Notes: a model not told the origin generated them from the sequence alone. A stretch of 16,060 nucleotides of DNA from Rickettsiales bacterium (GCA_031289855.1 JAITOR010000024.1:1-16060); one strand, 5' to 3'; counted from the first letter of the stretch, positions 1 to 8,846 are shown. Translations and numbers: made by a program.

Positions 1-114
1 CATCTATACCTGCACCTACTCAAACAAAAACACCTGCACCTTTGACAAAATCTACAGCATCTATACCTGCACCTACTCAAACAAAAACACCTGCACCTTT
101 GACAAAATCTACAG
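1..114 (+). repeat. 57-bp in-frame tandem repeat, two copies
   Basis: Bases 1-57 and 58-114 are copies of one 57-bp unit. The period is a multiple of three, so copy-number change adds or removes 19 residues without shifting frame. A partial related segment recurs at about 395-443, near the end of the same gene. The array probably continues to the left of the window. Confidence 0.85.
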
Positions 115-491
115 CATCAACACAACAAATTCCACCAAAGAGTAGACTTTCAGAAGAAAAATTAGGAGAAGAACAAGTAAATATTAAATTAGCTTTATTG
201 TTAGAAGATGCAAAAGATACAAAAGGTGAAGTTCTTTCGAAAATATGGGACTCTGAGTTAGATATTGACACAAAAAGAGAATTATTGAGTGGAGCGACAT
301 TGGCTAAGAGTAGATATAGAAATAATAATACATCTTTGCGGGAATCAATAAATGCATTAAGAGAAGTTTTTGGTATTCCGTCAATAAATATAACTGCACC
401 TGCACCTGCACCTACTCAAACAAAAACACCTGCACCTTTAACGCAAAAAAAAGCAACATTACGAACATTGGAAAGGTCAATGTCTCAGTAG
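1..491 (+). CDS. Repeat-containing Pro/Thr-rich protein, 3' end only (5' part outside window)
   Basis: The reading frame is open from the left edge (codons start at base 3) and stops at 489-491, so this is the C-terminal 162 or so residues of a longer protein. It opens with two near-identical 19-residue units containing PAPTQTKTPAPLTK, encoded by a 57-bp tandem repeat. About 90 non-repetitive, charged and probably helical residues follow. A third degenerate copy (PAPAPTQTKTPAPLT) sits near the C-terminus, and the protein ends in a basic tail. I do not recognise a family. Pro/Thr/Ala linkers of this kind are common in surface or secreted proteins, but no signal peptide or membrane segment is visible in the part shown. 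A TTG at 42 lies inside the repeat and is unlikely to be the real start. Function unknown. Confidence 0.7.
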   Translation, partial: SIPAPTQTKTPAPLTKSTASIPAPTQTKTPAPLTKSTASTQQIPPKSRLSEEKLGEEQVNIKLALLLEDAKDTKGEVLSKIWDSELDIDTKRELLSGATLAKSRYRNNNTSLRESINALREVFGIPSINITAPAPAPTQTKTPAPLTQKKATLRTLERSMSQ

Positions 492-819
492 ATTTATTTT
501 TTAATTCTACTTTAATATTTTTACATTTCGACCACATGTTAAATAAGGCTCAATATGACACATAATCATACCATTGGTTAATGTCTGGGGTGGTCGCGAA
601 TATAAAAACTTCTAAAACATCGAGAAATGTGATTGAGGAATATATAAAAGTAGAACATGAGGGTAGAAAAAATTATTTACTAAAAGTATTGGTATGCTTG
701 AAAGAATAAGTGAAAGAGGAGTTGTATTAGGAAAATATTAAAAAACTACATTGTGAACATTTTTTGCTTTTTATTTTAGATTTATTATCATAAAATTACT
801 ATAATTTTTGGGAGAAAAT
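492..819. other. Intergenic region upstream of murA
   Basis: There is no intact gene here. It holds a short broken ORF (566-741, listed separately) and a 7-bp inverted repeat (529-535 with 590-596). A TATAAT at 800-805 is too close to the murA ribosome-binding site to be a convincing murA promoter. No clear terminator follows the preceding gene. Confidence 0.5.
566..741 (+). pseudogene. Decayed small ORF, possibly a RelE/HigB (Gp49-like) toxin remnant
   Basis: One frame reads from 566 (first ATG 581) to a stop at 707-709 and contains RNVIEEYIKVEHEGRKNYLLKVL. The next frame continues the same sense as GMLERISERGVVLGKY up to a stop at 739-741. Joined by one frameshift near 690, the two pieces read as one helical segment. 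The order 'fixed-helix, KVL-x-MLERI-x-E-x-G-x-x-LGK' resembles the N-terminal helices of Gp49/RelE-type toxins. No antitoxin is present and the C-terminal part is gone. The family guess rests on about 50 residues and is weak; that the stretch is a broken coding sequence is somewhat better supported. Confidence 0.3.
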
Positions 820-2130
820 ATGGGAATAAAAAAGATTGTTATAAAAGGCAATGAAAAAATAAATGGAAAAGTTAGGGTTTCTGGTGCAAAAAATTCTGTT
901 TTAAAATTGATTTGTGCTAGCATTTTACTTAAAAAGGGAACATTGACTTTAAATAATGTGCCAAATTTGTCCGATGTGATAACTTTACTTGGTCTTATAA
1001 ATACAATAGGCGGAAAGATAACTCTAAATGGTGATTTAAGTAAGGAAAATGATGGCAAAACTTTAATAATAGACCCAACAAAAATAAACAAATTTACAGC
1101 TCCTTATGAAACAGTTAGTCAAATGCGAGCAACTTTTATAGTTCTTGGACCACTTTTAGCAAGATTTGGGCAAGCAAAAGTATCATTGCCTGGTGGTTGT
1201 GCCATTGGCACAAGGGCATTGGATATACATTTTGATGCTTTAAAACAAATGGGCGTAGATATACAAATTGATGATGGATATGTAATTGCAAAGGCTAAAA
1301 ATGGAAAAATACAAGGAGCGGATATAAAATTTAGGTTTGCATCTGTTGGAGCCACTGAAAATATCATGTTAAGTGCTACATTGGCAGAAGGAATCACAAG
1401 AATTGAAAACCCAGCTAAAGAACCAGAAATTATTGATTTGGCGAATTGTTTAAATAAAATGGGAGCAAAAATCACTGGTGCAGGAACTCCACTCATTGAA
1501 ATTGAAGGTGTAAAAGAATTACATTCCGCCGAATATACCGTAATGGGCGATAGGATAGAAGCTGGTAGTTTTATGATTGGAGCGCTATTAACGGGTGGAG
1601 AATTGGAAATTAGTGGTATTAACTTTGATGTTTTGGAAAATTTTACTGATGAATTAAAAAAAATGAATGCTGACATTAAAAGAATTGATAAAACAACTTT
1701 GAAGATAAAAAGAAAAAAAACTTCTTTAAAAGCCACAAATATCATTACAGGGCCCCATCCAGAATTTCCAACCGATTTGCAAAGTCCAGTAATGGCATTG
1801 TTGGCTGGTATAAATGGAGATTCTACTATTGATGAAACAGTGTTTGAGAATAGGTTTATGCATGTTGCAGAGCTTGTGAGAATGAATGCTGACATACAAG
1901 TTATGGGGAATAAGGCAATTATTGAAGGGCATAATGGCTGTTACAAAGGTGCCGAAGTGATGGCAACCGATTTAAGAGCCGGTATGGCATTAATATTGGC
2001 TGGAATAGCGGGAAATGGAGAAACGGAGGTTCGACGATACTATCATGTGGAAAGAGGATATGAATTTATTGATAGGAAATTACAAAAATGCGGAGTTGAT
2101 GTAAAGATATTATATGAAAAAAAAGATTAA
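820..2130 (+). CDS. murA: UDP-N-acetylglucosamine 1-carboxyvinyltransferase
   Basis: MurA catalyses the first committed step of peptidoglycan synthesis, transferring enolpyruvate from PEP to UDP-GlcNAc in the cytoplasm. The 436-residue product covers the whole family fold. It has the N-terminal RVSGAKNS segment (Lys24-Asn25, the substrate-binding KN pair), the catalytic loop PGGCAIGTR with Cys127 and Arg132, and the C-terminal DLRAGMALILAG and YHVERGYE motifs. The catalytic residue is Cys, so the usual fosfomycin target is kept. I start it at ATG 820 because a GGGAG ribosome-binding site at 810-814 precedes it; a TTG at 808 in the same frame would overlap that site. The stop is one base from the stop of the convergent fmt, with no terminator between them. 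Its presence says the organism makes, or once made, a murein wall. Confidence 0.97.
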   Translation: MGIKKIVIKGNEKINGKVRVSGAKNSVLKLICASILLKKGTLTLNNVPNLSDVITLLGLINTIGGKITLNGDLSKENDGKTLIIDPTKINKFTAPYETVSQMRATFIVLGPLLARFGQAKVSLPGGCAIGTRALDIHFDALKQMGVDIQIDDGYVIAKAKNGKIQGADIKFRFASVGATENIMLSATLAEGITRIENPAKEPEIIDLANCLNKMGAKITGAGTPLIEIEGVKELHSAEYTVMGDRIEAGSFMIGALLTGGELEISGINFDVLENFTDELKKMNADIKRIDKTTLKIKRKKTSLKATNIITGPHPEFPTDLQSPVMALLAGINGDSTIDETVFENRFMHVAELVRMNADIQVMGNKAIIEGHNGCYKGAEVMATDLRAGMALILAGIAGNGETEVRRYYHVERGYEFIDRKLQKCGVDVKILYEKKD

Positions 2131-2131
2131 A

Positions 2132-3082
2132 TTATACTTTAAAGCCTTTCACAAATTCTTTTACATTCATGGCTTTTTTACCTTCTCTCTGTAAAACCAG
2201 TGGCTTTAAGAAGCCATCGATACATTTTATTTTCATTTCATCATTTTCAATGCATATATTACCTATTGATTTTAAAAAAAATTCATTTTCTATTAAATTT
2301 GCAACTGGTTTTTGCTCCATTAGTTTTTTGTGTATTTCATCAATTTCATAGTCAGATTTTAAAATTTTAATTCGTTCACCATTATGTTCAAAATAACCTC
2401 CTATTGTTCTTATAATATTAAAATTTTGTTCCACTGATTTGAAGTTTAGTTTACTTTCTTCTTTATTAATTTTATCCGCATAAATAAGTCCGTTTTTTGC
2501 TTGTGGCATACCTTTAACCTGTTGCTCCATATCTATTTTTTCCAATACACGTAACATTAATTGACTACCTGTCACACTCAAATTATCATGTAAATTTTCA
2601 ATTGTAGTGTCCTTTGTTATTGATATTTTTTCATAGGCAAGAATTTCACCATCATCTAAGCCTTCACCCAATACAATTACACACACTCCTGTTTCTTTGT
2701 CGCCATTCATTAATGCCCGTTGAAGTGGTGCAGCACCTCGCCATCTTGGTAATAATGAGGGATGTATGTTAATACAACTATATTTTGCAATATTCAGTAT
2801 TTCTTTTGGCAACAATAAACCATATGCCACCACAACAAAAATATCTGCCTCATATTTTTTTAACTTTTCCCATTGTTTTTCTTTTTTTAAAGTTTTTGGA
2901 GTATTTACTTCAAGCCCAAGATTCAATGCTTCGTTATGTATGGGAGTATTTTGCAATTCCATACCACGACCAGCCTCTTTTGGCTCTCTTGTATAGACAG
3001 CACAAATTTTATGATGAGAATTGTTTATTGCCCTCAATGTAGGCAAAGCAAATTCTGATGAAGCAAAAAAAACTATTTTCAT
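2132..3082 (-). CDS. fmt: Methionyl-tRNA formyltransferase
   Basis: Fmt adds a formyl group from 10-formyl-THF to the initiator Met-tRNA. The 316-residue length is normal. Visible landmarks are the N-terminal Rossmann start (FFASSEFALPTLRAI), the tRNA-contacting loop with EAGRGMELQNTP at about 36-47, and the catalytic segment INIHPSLLPRWRGAAP with Asn105 and His107. The third catalytic residue is Asp143 in GLDDGEIL. The remainder is the C-terminal OB-like domain. The gene converges on murA with a one-base gap. Upstream on the same strand lies the outer-membrane protein gene, separated by a clear terminator, so fmt probably has its own promoter within 3083-3205. No def (peptide deformylase) neighbour is present, although fmt and def are often paired. 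Confidence 0.95.
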   Translation of the reverse strand: MKIVFFASSEFALPTLRAINNSHHKICAVYTREPKEAGRGMELQNTPIHNEALNLGLEVNTPKTLKKEKQWEKLKKYEADIFVVVAYGLLLPKEILNIAKYSCINIHPSLLPRWRGAAPLQRALMNGDKETGVCVIVLGEGLDDGEILAYEKISITKDTTIENLHDNLSVTGSQLMLRVLEKIDMEQQVKGMPQAKNGLIYADKINKEESKLNFKSVEQNFNIIRTIGGYFEHNGERIKILKSDYEIDEIHKKLMEQKPVANLIENEFFLKSIGNICIENDEMKIKCIDGFLKPLVLQREGKKAMNVKEFVKGFKV

Positions 3083-3205
3083 GTTTTTTATATTATCTAT
3101 TTGTTTAATAAAGTAAAATAAAATTTATTTGATAACAATATGCAAAATATATCAAAAATAAACTTTACAATTGATGTCAAAAATGAAATTCTTTATTATT
3201 TATAT

Positions 3206-3241
3206 AAAAAAAATGACTTGTTTTTACAAGTCATTTTTTTA
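3206..3241 (-). terminator. Rho-independent terminator of the outer-membrane protein gene
   Basis: Bases 3211-3221 pair perfectly with 3226-3236 (11 bp, TTTT loop). The stem is flanked by A-runs on the left and a T-run on the right, so it could work in both directions. On the minus strand, the stem followed by eight U residues lies about 40 bp after the stop of the outer-membrane protein gene and before fmt. It would keep expression of the surface antigen separate from fmt. Confidence 0.85.
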
Positions 3242-3274
3242 TTAACGTTACCATAATATTACATTACTATAATA

Positions 3275-4034
<760 letters not shown>

Positions 4035-4225
4035 AAAATTATAAAAAATTTGTTAAACTTTTGGAGTATACATACATAAAATTAAAAAGCAAATTATTTT
4101 AGTTAATGTAAGAAATGCAAATGAAATTGCCATGTTAATTTGAAACAAAAACCATGAATAATCTTTACAAATATTTATTTGATTTTATTTTAATAAATGA
4201 TAGCATGATAAAAAATATAGATTTT
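4035..4225. promoter_or_regulatory. Divergent intergenic region, outer-membrane protein / galU
   Basis: This 190-bp AT-rich spacer must carry the promoters of both divergent genes. A TATAAT on the minus strand (4038-4043) lies too close to the ATG at 4034 to act as its -10. No Shine-Dalgarno sequence is visible before either start, so I cannot assign the promoters. The upstream part of the longest galU frame (4154-4225) lies here and is probably untranslated. Confidence 0.35.
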
Positions 4226-5113
4226 ATGAAAAAAATAAAAACAATAGTATTTCCAGTTGGTGGGTTGGGAACAAGATTTTTGCCAGCCACAAAGGCTGTG
4301 CCAAAAGAAATGTTGCCAGTGGCTGAAAAACCTTTGATTCAGTATGCTTTTGAAGAGGCAATTGGTGCGGGAGTGGAAAATTTTATTTTTATTACTGGTA
4401 GGAATAAAGATACTATTGAAAGTCACTTTGATAACAATTATGAATTACAAGAGAAGCTACAAGAATCAAATAAGATTGAATTGTTAAAAAAAACCATTGA
4501 TTGGTTGCCAAGTGCTGGTAATATTTTTTTCACAAGACAACAAAATACAAGAGGATTGGGACATGCTGTGTTATGTGCGAGAAAAATTATTAAAGATGAA
4601 CCATTTGCCGTAACTTTGGCTGATGAACTGTTTTATAAAAAGGATGGCAATGTGTTAAAAGATATGATAGATTTATACGAAAAACAAGGTGGAAATTGTA
4701 ATGTTTTAGCGGTGCAGGAAGTGGCAAAAGAAAATGTTTCTAAATATGGAATTGTCGCCATTGAAAAGATTTTTGAAAATTATGTAAAAATAAATGAAAT
4801 GGTGGAAAAACCAAAAGTTGAAGAAGCGCCAAGCAATTTATCAGCCACTGGGAAATACATATTTGAACCTGGTATTTTTGATTATTTAGAAAACACAAAA
4901 GAAGGAGTTGGTGGTGAAATACAACTTACGGACGCAATAAAAGAAATGTTAAAAAATACCGCAACTTTTGCCTATAAAGTTGATGCTGAAAGATTTGATT
5001 GTGGTAGCATAGTTGGATATTTAAAGGCCAACATAAGTTTTGCATTAAATAATGAAAAAATTAGCAAAGAAGTAAAAGATATTATTGCAGCATATTATGA
5101 AAAGACAAAGTAA
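4226..5113 (+). CDS. galU: UTP--glucose-1-phosphate uridylyltransferase
   Basis: GalU makes UDP-glucose from UTP and glucose-1-phosphate, feeding LPS/polysaccharide and glycan synthesis. From ATG 4226 the protein has 295 residues, the usual bacterial length. It starts MKKIKTIVFPVGGLGTRFLP, with the nucleotide-binding GGLGTRFLPATKAVPKEMLP signature at the very N-terminus. Later come the conserved LGHAVLCA, the ADELF substrate segment, the VEKP motif and GGEIQLTDAI. The frame is open further upstream to ATG 4154 (24 extra residues, MNNLYKYLFDF...), but that extension is atypical for the family and no start has a clear ribosome-binding site. The 3' end overlaps the convergent prepilin peptidase by 32 bp. 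Confidence 0.93.
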   Translation: MKKIKTIVFPVGGLGTRFLPATKAVPKEMLPVAEKPLIQYAFEEAIGAGVENFIFITGRNKDTIESHFDNNYELQEKLQESNKIELLKKTIDWLPSAGNIFFTRQQNTRGLGHAVLCARKIIKDEPFAVTLADELFYKKDGNVLKDMIDLYEKQGGNCNVLAVQEVAKENVSKYGIVAIEKIFENYVKINEMVEKPKVEEAPSNLSATGKYIFEPGIFDYLENTKEGVGGEIQLTDAIKEMLKNTATFAYKVDAERFDCGSIVGYLKANISFALNNEKISKEVKDIIAAYYEKTK

Positions 5114-5579
5114 TTTGATTAAATTGCATTATCATCAATGTTAAATAACTAATGACTAATCCTATACTAAATGGGAATTGTTTTTGTTTTTTATATTTAT
5201 TCCACAAAATAGCAGTTATATAACCTATACTTCCTGCGATTAAAAAAAAGTAACCTACGTTTAAAAAACCCAAAGTTACGCCAGAGAATGTAATAAACTT
5301 AACATCAGCTCCGCCAATTCCTTTTTTCTTTTTCCATGACAATACCATGACATTTATAATAACTATAAACGAAAAATATACAAAGGCTCCAGCAAAACCC
5401 ATTAATAAATTTTTGAATAAGTTTCCATCCTTGAAACATACATATAAGATGTTTAGAAACAGAAAAACGAATTGCAAATCGTCGGATATTTCAAGTACCT
5501 TTATATCACTTACCAACATAAAAATACATACAAAGGCTATAAAAAATAAAATTATCATCATATAGAGTATATTAAACAT
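5082..5579 (-). CDS. Small A24-family prepilin peptidase (TadV/CpaA type)
   Basis: This 165-residue membrane protein has about four to six hydrophobic helices. The two aspartates of the A24 aspartic protease family are in place: Asp25 in SDIKVLEISD, and Asp92 in GIGGADVKF, matching the GxGD/GxxDxK signature. A C-terminal FPFSIGL resembles the family's closing motif. The N-terminal cytoplasmic zinc/methyltransferase domain of full PilD is absent, as in TadV/CpaA or FlaK-like short forms. Enzymes of this kind cleave prepilin leaders in the inner membrane. It follows thrS on the same strand after 70 bp and may be co-transcribed; no pilin or pilus assembly genes are in view. Its last 32 bp overlap the end of galU on the other strand. 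Substrates cannot be told from this window. Confidence 0.8.
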   Translation of the reverse strand: MFNILYMMIILFFIAFVCIFMLVSDIKVLEISDDLQFVFLFLNILYVCFKDGNLFKNLLMGFAGAFVYFSFIVIINVMVLSWKKKKGIGGADVKFITFSGVTLGFLNVGYFFLIAGSIGYITAILWNKYKKQKQFPFSIGLVISYLTLMIMQFNQITLSFHNMLQ

Positions 5580-5649
5580 TATAAATTATATTACAAGAAA
5601 ATAATTATAATAATTTATTTATCCATATAACTTTACCTTAATGTTCACT

Positions 5650-7512
5650 TTAAATGTCAAACCCTAATTCTTTATTTTCAATTTTCCTCTTCAATTTGCT
5701 TATAAATTCGTCAACCTTCAAACTTTGTTGTTTTTCGTTACCAAAAGTTCTAATTGTGATGTTATTGCTTTCTTTTTCTTTATCACCAACTATGATTAAA
5801 TAAGGAATTTTTTGCAAAGAATACTCTCTAATTTTGTAATTTAATGTCCCGGCCGATAAATCCAACTCACTTTTAAATCCAGCATTTTTAAATTTTGCCT
5901 GCAATTCTTCGCAATATCCATTTACACCCTCATTGATATTTAAAATTACAGTTTGCAATGGGTTAAACCATAATGGAAATTTACCTTCGCAATGTTCAAT
6001 ATACATGCCCAAAAATCTTTCAAGACTTCCAAATAATGCCATATGTAACATCACTGGTTCGTGCTTTTGTCCATCTTCTCCAATGTATGACATTTCAAAT
6101 CTTGATGGTAAATTCATATCAAGTTGTATGGTTCCAATTTGCCAACTTCTACCCAACGCATCCTTAAAACCAAATTCCAATTTAGGTCCGTAAAATGCAC
6201 CTTCTCTCGGTTGTAACTTATAAGAAAATTTTAATTCATTCAAAGTTTCCATTAAAAAATTTTCACTCTTATCCCAAACTTCTTCGCTTCCCACTCTACT
6301 TTCTGGACGAGTTGAAAGACCAATAATAACATTTTCTTCACTAAAACCCAATATTTTATAAACTTTCATAAAAAGTTGAATTCCATCACTAATTTCCTTT
6401 TTTGTTTGTTCCAAGGTGCAAAAAACATGTGCATCATCTTGTGTAAATTCTCTAACTCTTAAAAATCCGTTTAGAGAACCAGAGGCTTCATATCTATTTA
6501 CTTGTCCAAACTCTGCCATTTTAATAGGTAAATCCTTGTATGATTTTATGCCTTGTTTGTAAATTAGAATTCCACCAGGGCAATTCATAGGTTTTACACA
6601 AAATTGTGTTTCGTCCTGCATTTTACCTGAATAATTATGTTCTCCATAATGCTCCCAATGTCCAGAAGTTTCCCACAAACATTTGTTCATAACTCTTGGA
6701 GTTGCGACCTCCACATAACCAGCATTTGATTTTATATCTCTCAAATATTCCACCAATGTCCTAAATACATACCAACCTTTTGGATGATAAAATGGTGCAC
6801 CCGGTGCATATTCTGGTTCAAAATGGCACAAATCCATAGCCTTACAAATCTTTTTATGGTCTCGCCTTTCCGCTTCCTCTATAAACTTAAAGTATTTGTC
6901 TAAATTTTCTTTATTATCCCAAGCAGTTCCATAAATTCTTTGTAACATTTTGTTTTTACTATCTCCCCTCCAATAGGCTCCAGCAACTTTTGTGAGTTTA
7001 AAAAACTTTAAATATCTTAAAGATGGAACGTGGGGTCCTCTACATAAATCAATGAAATCTCCAAGTTCGTAAATTGTAATAACTTCATCAGCAGGAAGAG
7101 CATTTATCAACTCAATTTTGTATTTATTGTTTTTAAAAATTTCCAATGCATCCTTTTTTGATACTTCTTTTCTTATAAATTTAATGTCTTCTTTTATTAA
7201 TTCATCCATCTTTTTTTCAATCTCGAACAATTCACTTTCATTAAAAACATTTTCACTGTCAATGTCGTAGTAAAAACCGCTTTCTATTGAGGGTCCAATT
7301 GTAAAAAGTACATTTGGATATAATTTTTGTATAGCATACGCCATTAAATGCGCCGATGAATGTCGTATAATTTTTAATCCTTCGACACTATTTTTTTCAA
7401 TAAACTCTGCATTTACAGAAACCTCTTCGGATAAATTTCTAATCACACCATTTTCTTTGATAGCAATTACATCTTTTAAACCTTTTTCTTTAATTAAATC
7501 AAAACCTTTCAT
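5650..7512 (-). CDS. thrS: Threonyl-tRNA synthetase
   Basis: ThrRS charges tRNA-Thr with threonine and edits Ser-tRNA-Thr. The 620-residue product has the N2 editing domain with HxxxH (His51, His55) and CxxxH (Cys157, His161). The class II catalytic core follows, with motif 2 (RYEASGSLNGFLRVREF) and motif 3 around GSLERF. The zinc ligands Cys311, His362 and His490 are present, and the C-terminal part is the anticodon-binding domain. The N-terminal TGS domain is shortened: only about 45 residues precede the conserved GLKIIRH where about 60-65 are usual, so the first strand and helix appear to be missing. An in-frame TAA lies just upstream of ATG 7512, so no longer start exists in this frame. 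The matching tRNA-Thr(GGT) gene is elsewhere in the window (10412). Confidence 0.96.
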   Translation of the reverse strand: MKGFDLIKEKGLKDVIAIKENGVIRNLSEEVSVNAEFIEKNSVEGLKIIRHSSAHLMAYAIQKLYPNVLFTIGPSIESGFYYDIDSENVFNESELFEIEKKMDELIKEDIKFIRKEVSKKDALEIFKNNKYKIELINALPADEVITIYELGDFIDLCRGPHVPSLRYLKFFKLTKVAGAYWRGDSKNKMLQRIYGTAWDNKENLDKYFKFIEEAERRDHKKICKAMDLCHFEPEYAPGAPFYHPKGWYVFRTLVEYLRDIKSNAGYVEVATPRVMNKCLWETSGHWEHYGEHNYSGKMQDETQFCVKPMNCPGGILIYKQGIKSYKDLPIKMAEFGQVNRYEASGSLNGFLRVREFTQDDAHVFCTLEQTKKEISDGIQLFMKVYKILGFSEENVIIGLSTRPESRVGSEEVWDKSENFLMETLNELKFSYKLQPREGAFYGPKLEFGFKDALGRSWQIGTIQLDMNLPSRFEMSYIGEDGQKHEPVMLHMALFGSLERFLGMYIEHCEGKFPLWFNPLQTVILNINEGVNGYCEELQAKFKNAGFKSELDLSAGTLNYKIREYSLQKIPYLIIVGDKEKESNNITIRTFGNEKQQSLKVDEFISKLKRKIENKELGFDI

Positions 7513-7833
7513 AAAACCTTTTTTTTATTCAATATTAAAATAAATATTTGTAATGTAAAATTTTTCACATAAACATGAACTGGGTCAATTATTCATTAGC
7601 GACCCTAAATGGTGGTAAAGATTGTTTTAAAACGAAACATATTTATAATTATAGCATAAAAAACATAAAAAGCAAATAAACATATAAATACATTAAAACT
7701 TTTTATTTTTAATGATTTGCTAATTAAATATTACATAAAAAAACACCTTTTCTAAAGGAAAAGGTGTTTGCATAAATAATAATAAAAAACAACAGATATA
7801 ATACTAAATCGTTTTTTACATTAAAAAAATAAC
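7513..7833. other. Intergenic region between thrS and rpsU
   Basis: About 320 bp of very AT-rich DNA with the rpsU terminator near its right side. A 34-codon frame at 7575-7679 (starting MNWVNYSLATLNGGKD) is slightly less AT-rich than its surroundings but has no ribosome-binding site and no recognisable family. The thrS promoter should lie in the left part; I see no convincing boxes. Confidence 0.4.
7737..7769 (-). terminator. Rho-independent terminator of rpsU
   Basis: Bases 7741-7752 pair with 7758-7769 (12 bp, 5-nt loop). On the minus strand the stem ends in a run of seven U residues (7743-7737). It sits about 65 bp after the rpsU stop and would separate rpsU from thrS. Confidence 0.85.
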
Positions 7834-8034
7834 TTAAAAAACTTTCAACATTTTTTTATTTTTTTTATTCCTTGCTCTGCTTTCTTGTGCCTTTCTTTTC
7901 TTTTTTATACAAGGTTTTTCAAAAGATTCTCTTAATTTTGCCTCTTTTACGATTCCCTCTTTTTGAGTTTTTTTCTTGAAAAGTCTGATAGCAAAATCTA
8001 ACTTGTCTTTATTTTGAATTTCAACTAATACCAT
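7834..8034 (-). CDS. rpsU: Small ribosomal subunit protein bS21
   Basis: This is a 66-residue, very basic protein of the 30S platform, involved in initiation with mRNAs carrying Shine-Dalgarno sequences. It matches the family along its length: an N-terminal strand, FAIRLFKKKTQKEGI, then KLRESFEKP and a Lys/Arg-rich C-terminal helix. E. coli S21 has 71 residues. The start at ATG 8034 is set by a strong GAGGTGG ribosome-binding site (8046-8052 read on the minus strand). It is transcribed alone, divergent from virB8, with a promoter and terminator of its own. Confidence 0.92.
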   Translation of the reverse strand: MVLVEIQNKDKLDFAIRLFKKKTQKEGIVKEAKLRESFEKPCIKKKRKAQESRARNKKNKKMLKVF

Positions 8035-8077
8035 AATTTATATTACCACCTCATATTTAAAAGTTATTTATGAAGCA

Positions 8078-8105
8078 ATATTACAATTAAAAAATAATAA
8101 TTCAA
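8078..8105 (-). promoter_or_regulatory. Probable sigma-70 promoter of rpsU
   Basis: On the minus strand, TTGAAT (8105-8100) and TAATAT (8083-8078) are separated by 16 bp, about 20 bp upstream of the rpsU ribosome-binding site. In such AT-rich DNA the match is suggestive, not decisive. Confidence 0.4.
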
Positions 8106-8112
8106 ATAATAT

Positions 8113-8140
8113 TTGATTTTTTTATATTCACAATTATAAT
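8113..8140 (+). promoter_or_regulatory. Probable sigma-70 promoter of virB8-virB9-ksgA
   Basis: TTGATT (8113-8118) and a perfect TATAAT (8135-8140) are separated by 16 bp and end 28 bp before the virB8 ATG. The location fits the head of the three-gene operon. No clear Shine-Dalgarno lies before virB8. Confidence 0.5.
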
Positions 8141-8168
8141 ATAATAATAATATATTGTATTAATTGTT

Positions 8169-8846
8169 ATGGCAAAAAAACCAATAAAATTGCAATTAAA
8201 GAGTTGGTATTCAAGCAAATACCAGTTTGTTGCTATGCAAAGAAATATTTTGTTCTTCCTATCTTTTTTTTCAATAGTTGCCGTGCTTGTGGCTGTAATT
8301 TTTGTGAAACAAATTATGGGTTCAAAATCCCTCGTTCCTTTTATTATTGAACTGGAGGAGAAATCTGGAATTCCAACGGTTGTAGAACAATTAAACAAAA
8401 CTCATTTTACTGCCGATTTAACACTAAAAAGATATTTCCTCTATAATTATGTTAAGGCGGTTGAGGGGTATAATCCAGGAACTTTTAATGATGATTACAG
8501 AAGAATAAGATTGCTTTCTTCTGGTGGTGTGTGGCGGCAAGTTAGCAGTAAAATTAATCCAAGAAATGAAAGATCTCCTGCTCTTATGATTGGAAATAAA
8601 GGTATGATAGAGTTCGGTTTGAAATCAATGTCATTTGTGACACCAAACAGAGCAACCATCAGATTTAAAACCAAAAATGTGGGACAAGTGGAAGGTTTTC
8701 CTGACAATCAAAATATGATATTGGATGTTGATTTTATATTTGCTGATTTGCCTTTAACTTTGGAAGACAGATATATCAACCCACTTGGTTTTCAGGTCAT
8801 TAGATATGTGGTTGACCATGAATTAATACAAGGTTATGAAGAATAA
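8169..8846 (+). CDS. virB8: Type IV secretion system protein VirB8
   Basis: VirB8 is an inner-membrane assembly factor of the type IV secretion system, with a short cytoplasmic N-terminus, one membrane helix and a periplasmic NTF2-like domain. The 225-residue product fits: a basic N-terminus, a helix at about 27-49 (ILFFLSFFSIVAVLVAVIF), and a periplasmic domain ending in the family hallmark NPLGFQV-IRYVVD at 204-215. The stop overlaps the virB9 start by 11 bp, so the two are translated together. virB10, virB11 and virD4 do not follow, so the system is split over the genome, as is usual in Rickettsiales. Confidence 0.95.
   Translation: MAKKPIKLQLKSWYSSKYQFVAMQRNILFFLSFFSIVAVLVAVIFVKQIMGSKSLVPFIIELEEKSGIPTVVEQLNKTHFTADLTLKRYFLYNYVKAVEGYNPGTFNDDYRRIRLLSSGGVWRQVSSKINPRNERSPALMIGNKGMIEFGLKSMSFVTPNRATIRFKTKNVGQVEGFPDNQNMILDVDFIFADLPLTLEDRYINPLGFQVIRYVVDHELIQGYEE

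Noticed and set aside
529..596. Inverted repeat CGACCAC/GTGGTCG as an insertion-sequence end or structured RNA
   Set aside because: Only seven base pairs, with no extended stem, transposase or target duplication.
1119..1895. 258-codon minus-strand frame inside murA
   Set aside because: Antisense shadow of a clearly conserved gene; no start signal and no family resemblance.
7575..7679. 34-codon plus-strand frame MNWVNYSLATLNGGKD...
   Set aside because: Too short, no ribosome-binding site and no recognised family; possibly a gene fragment.
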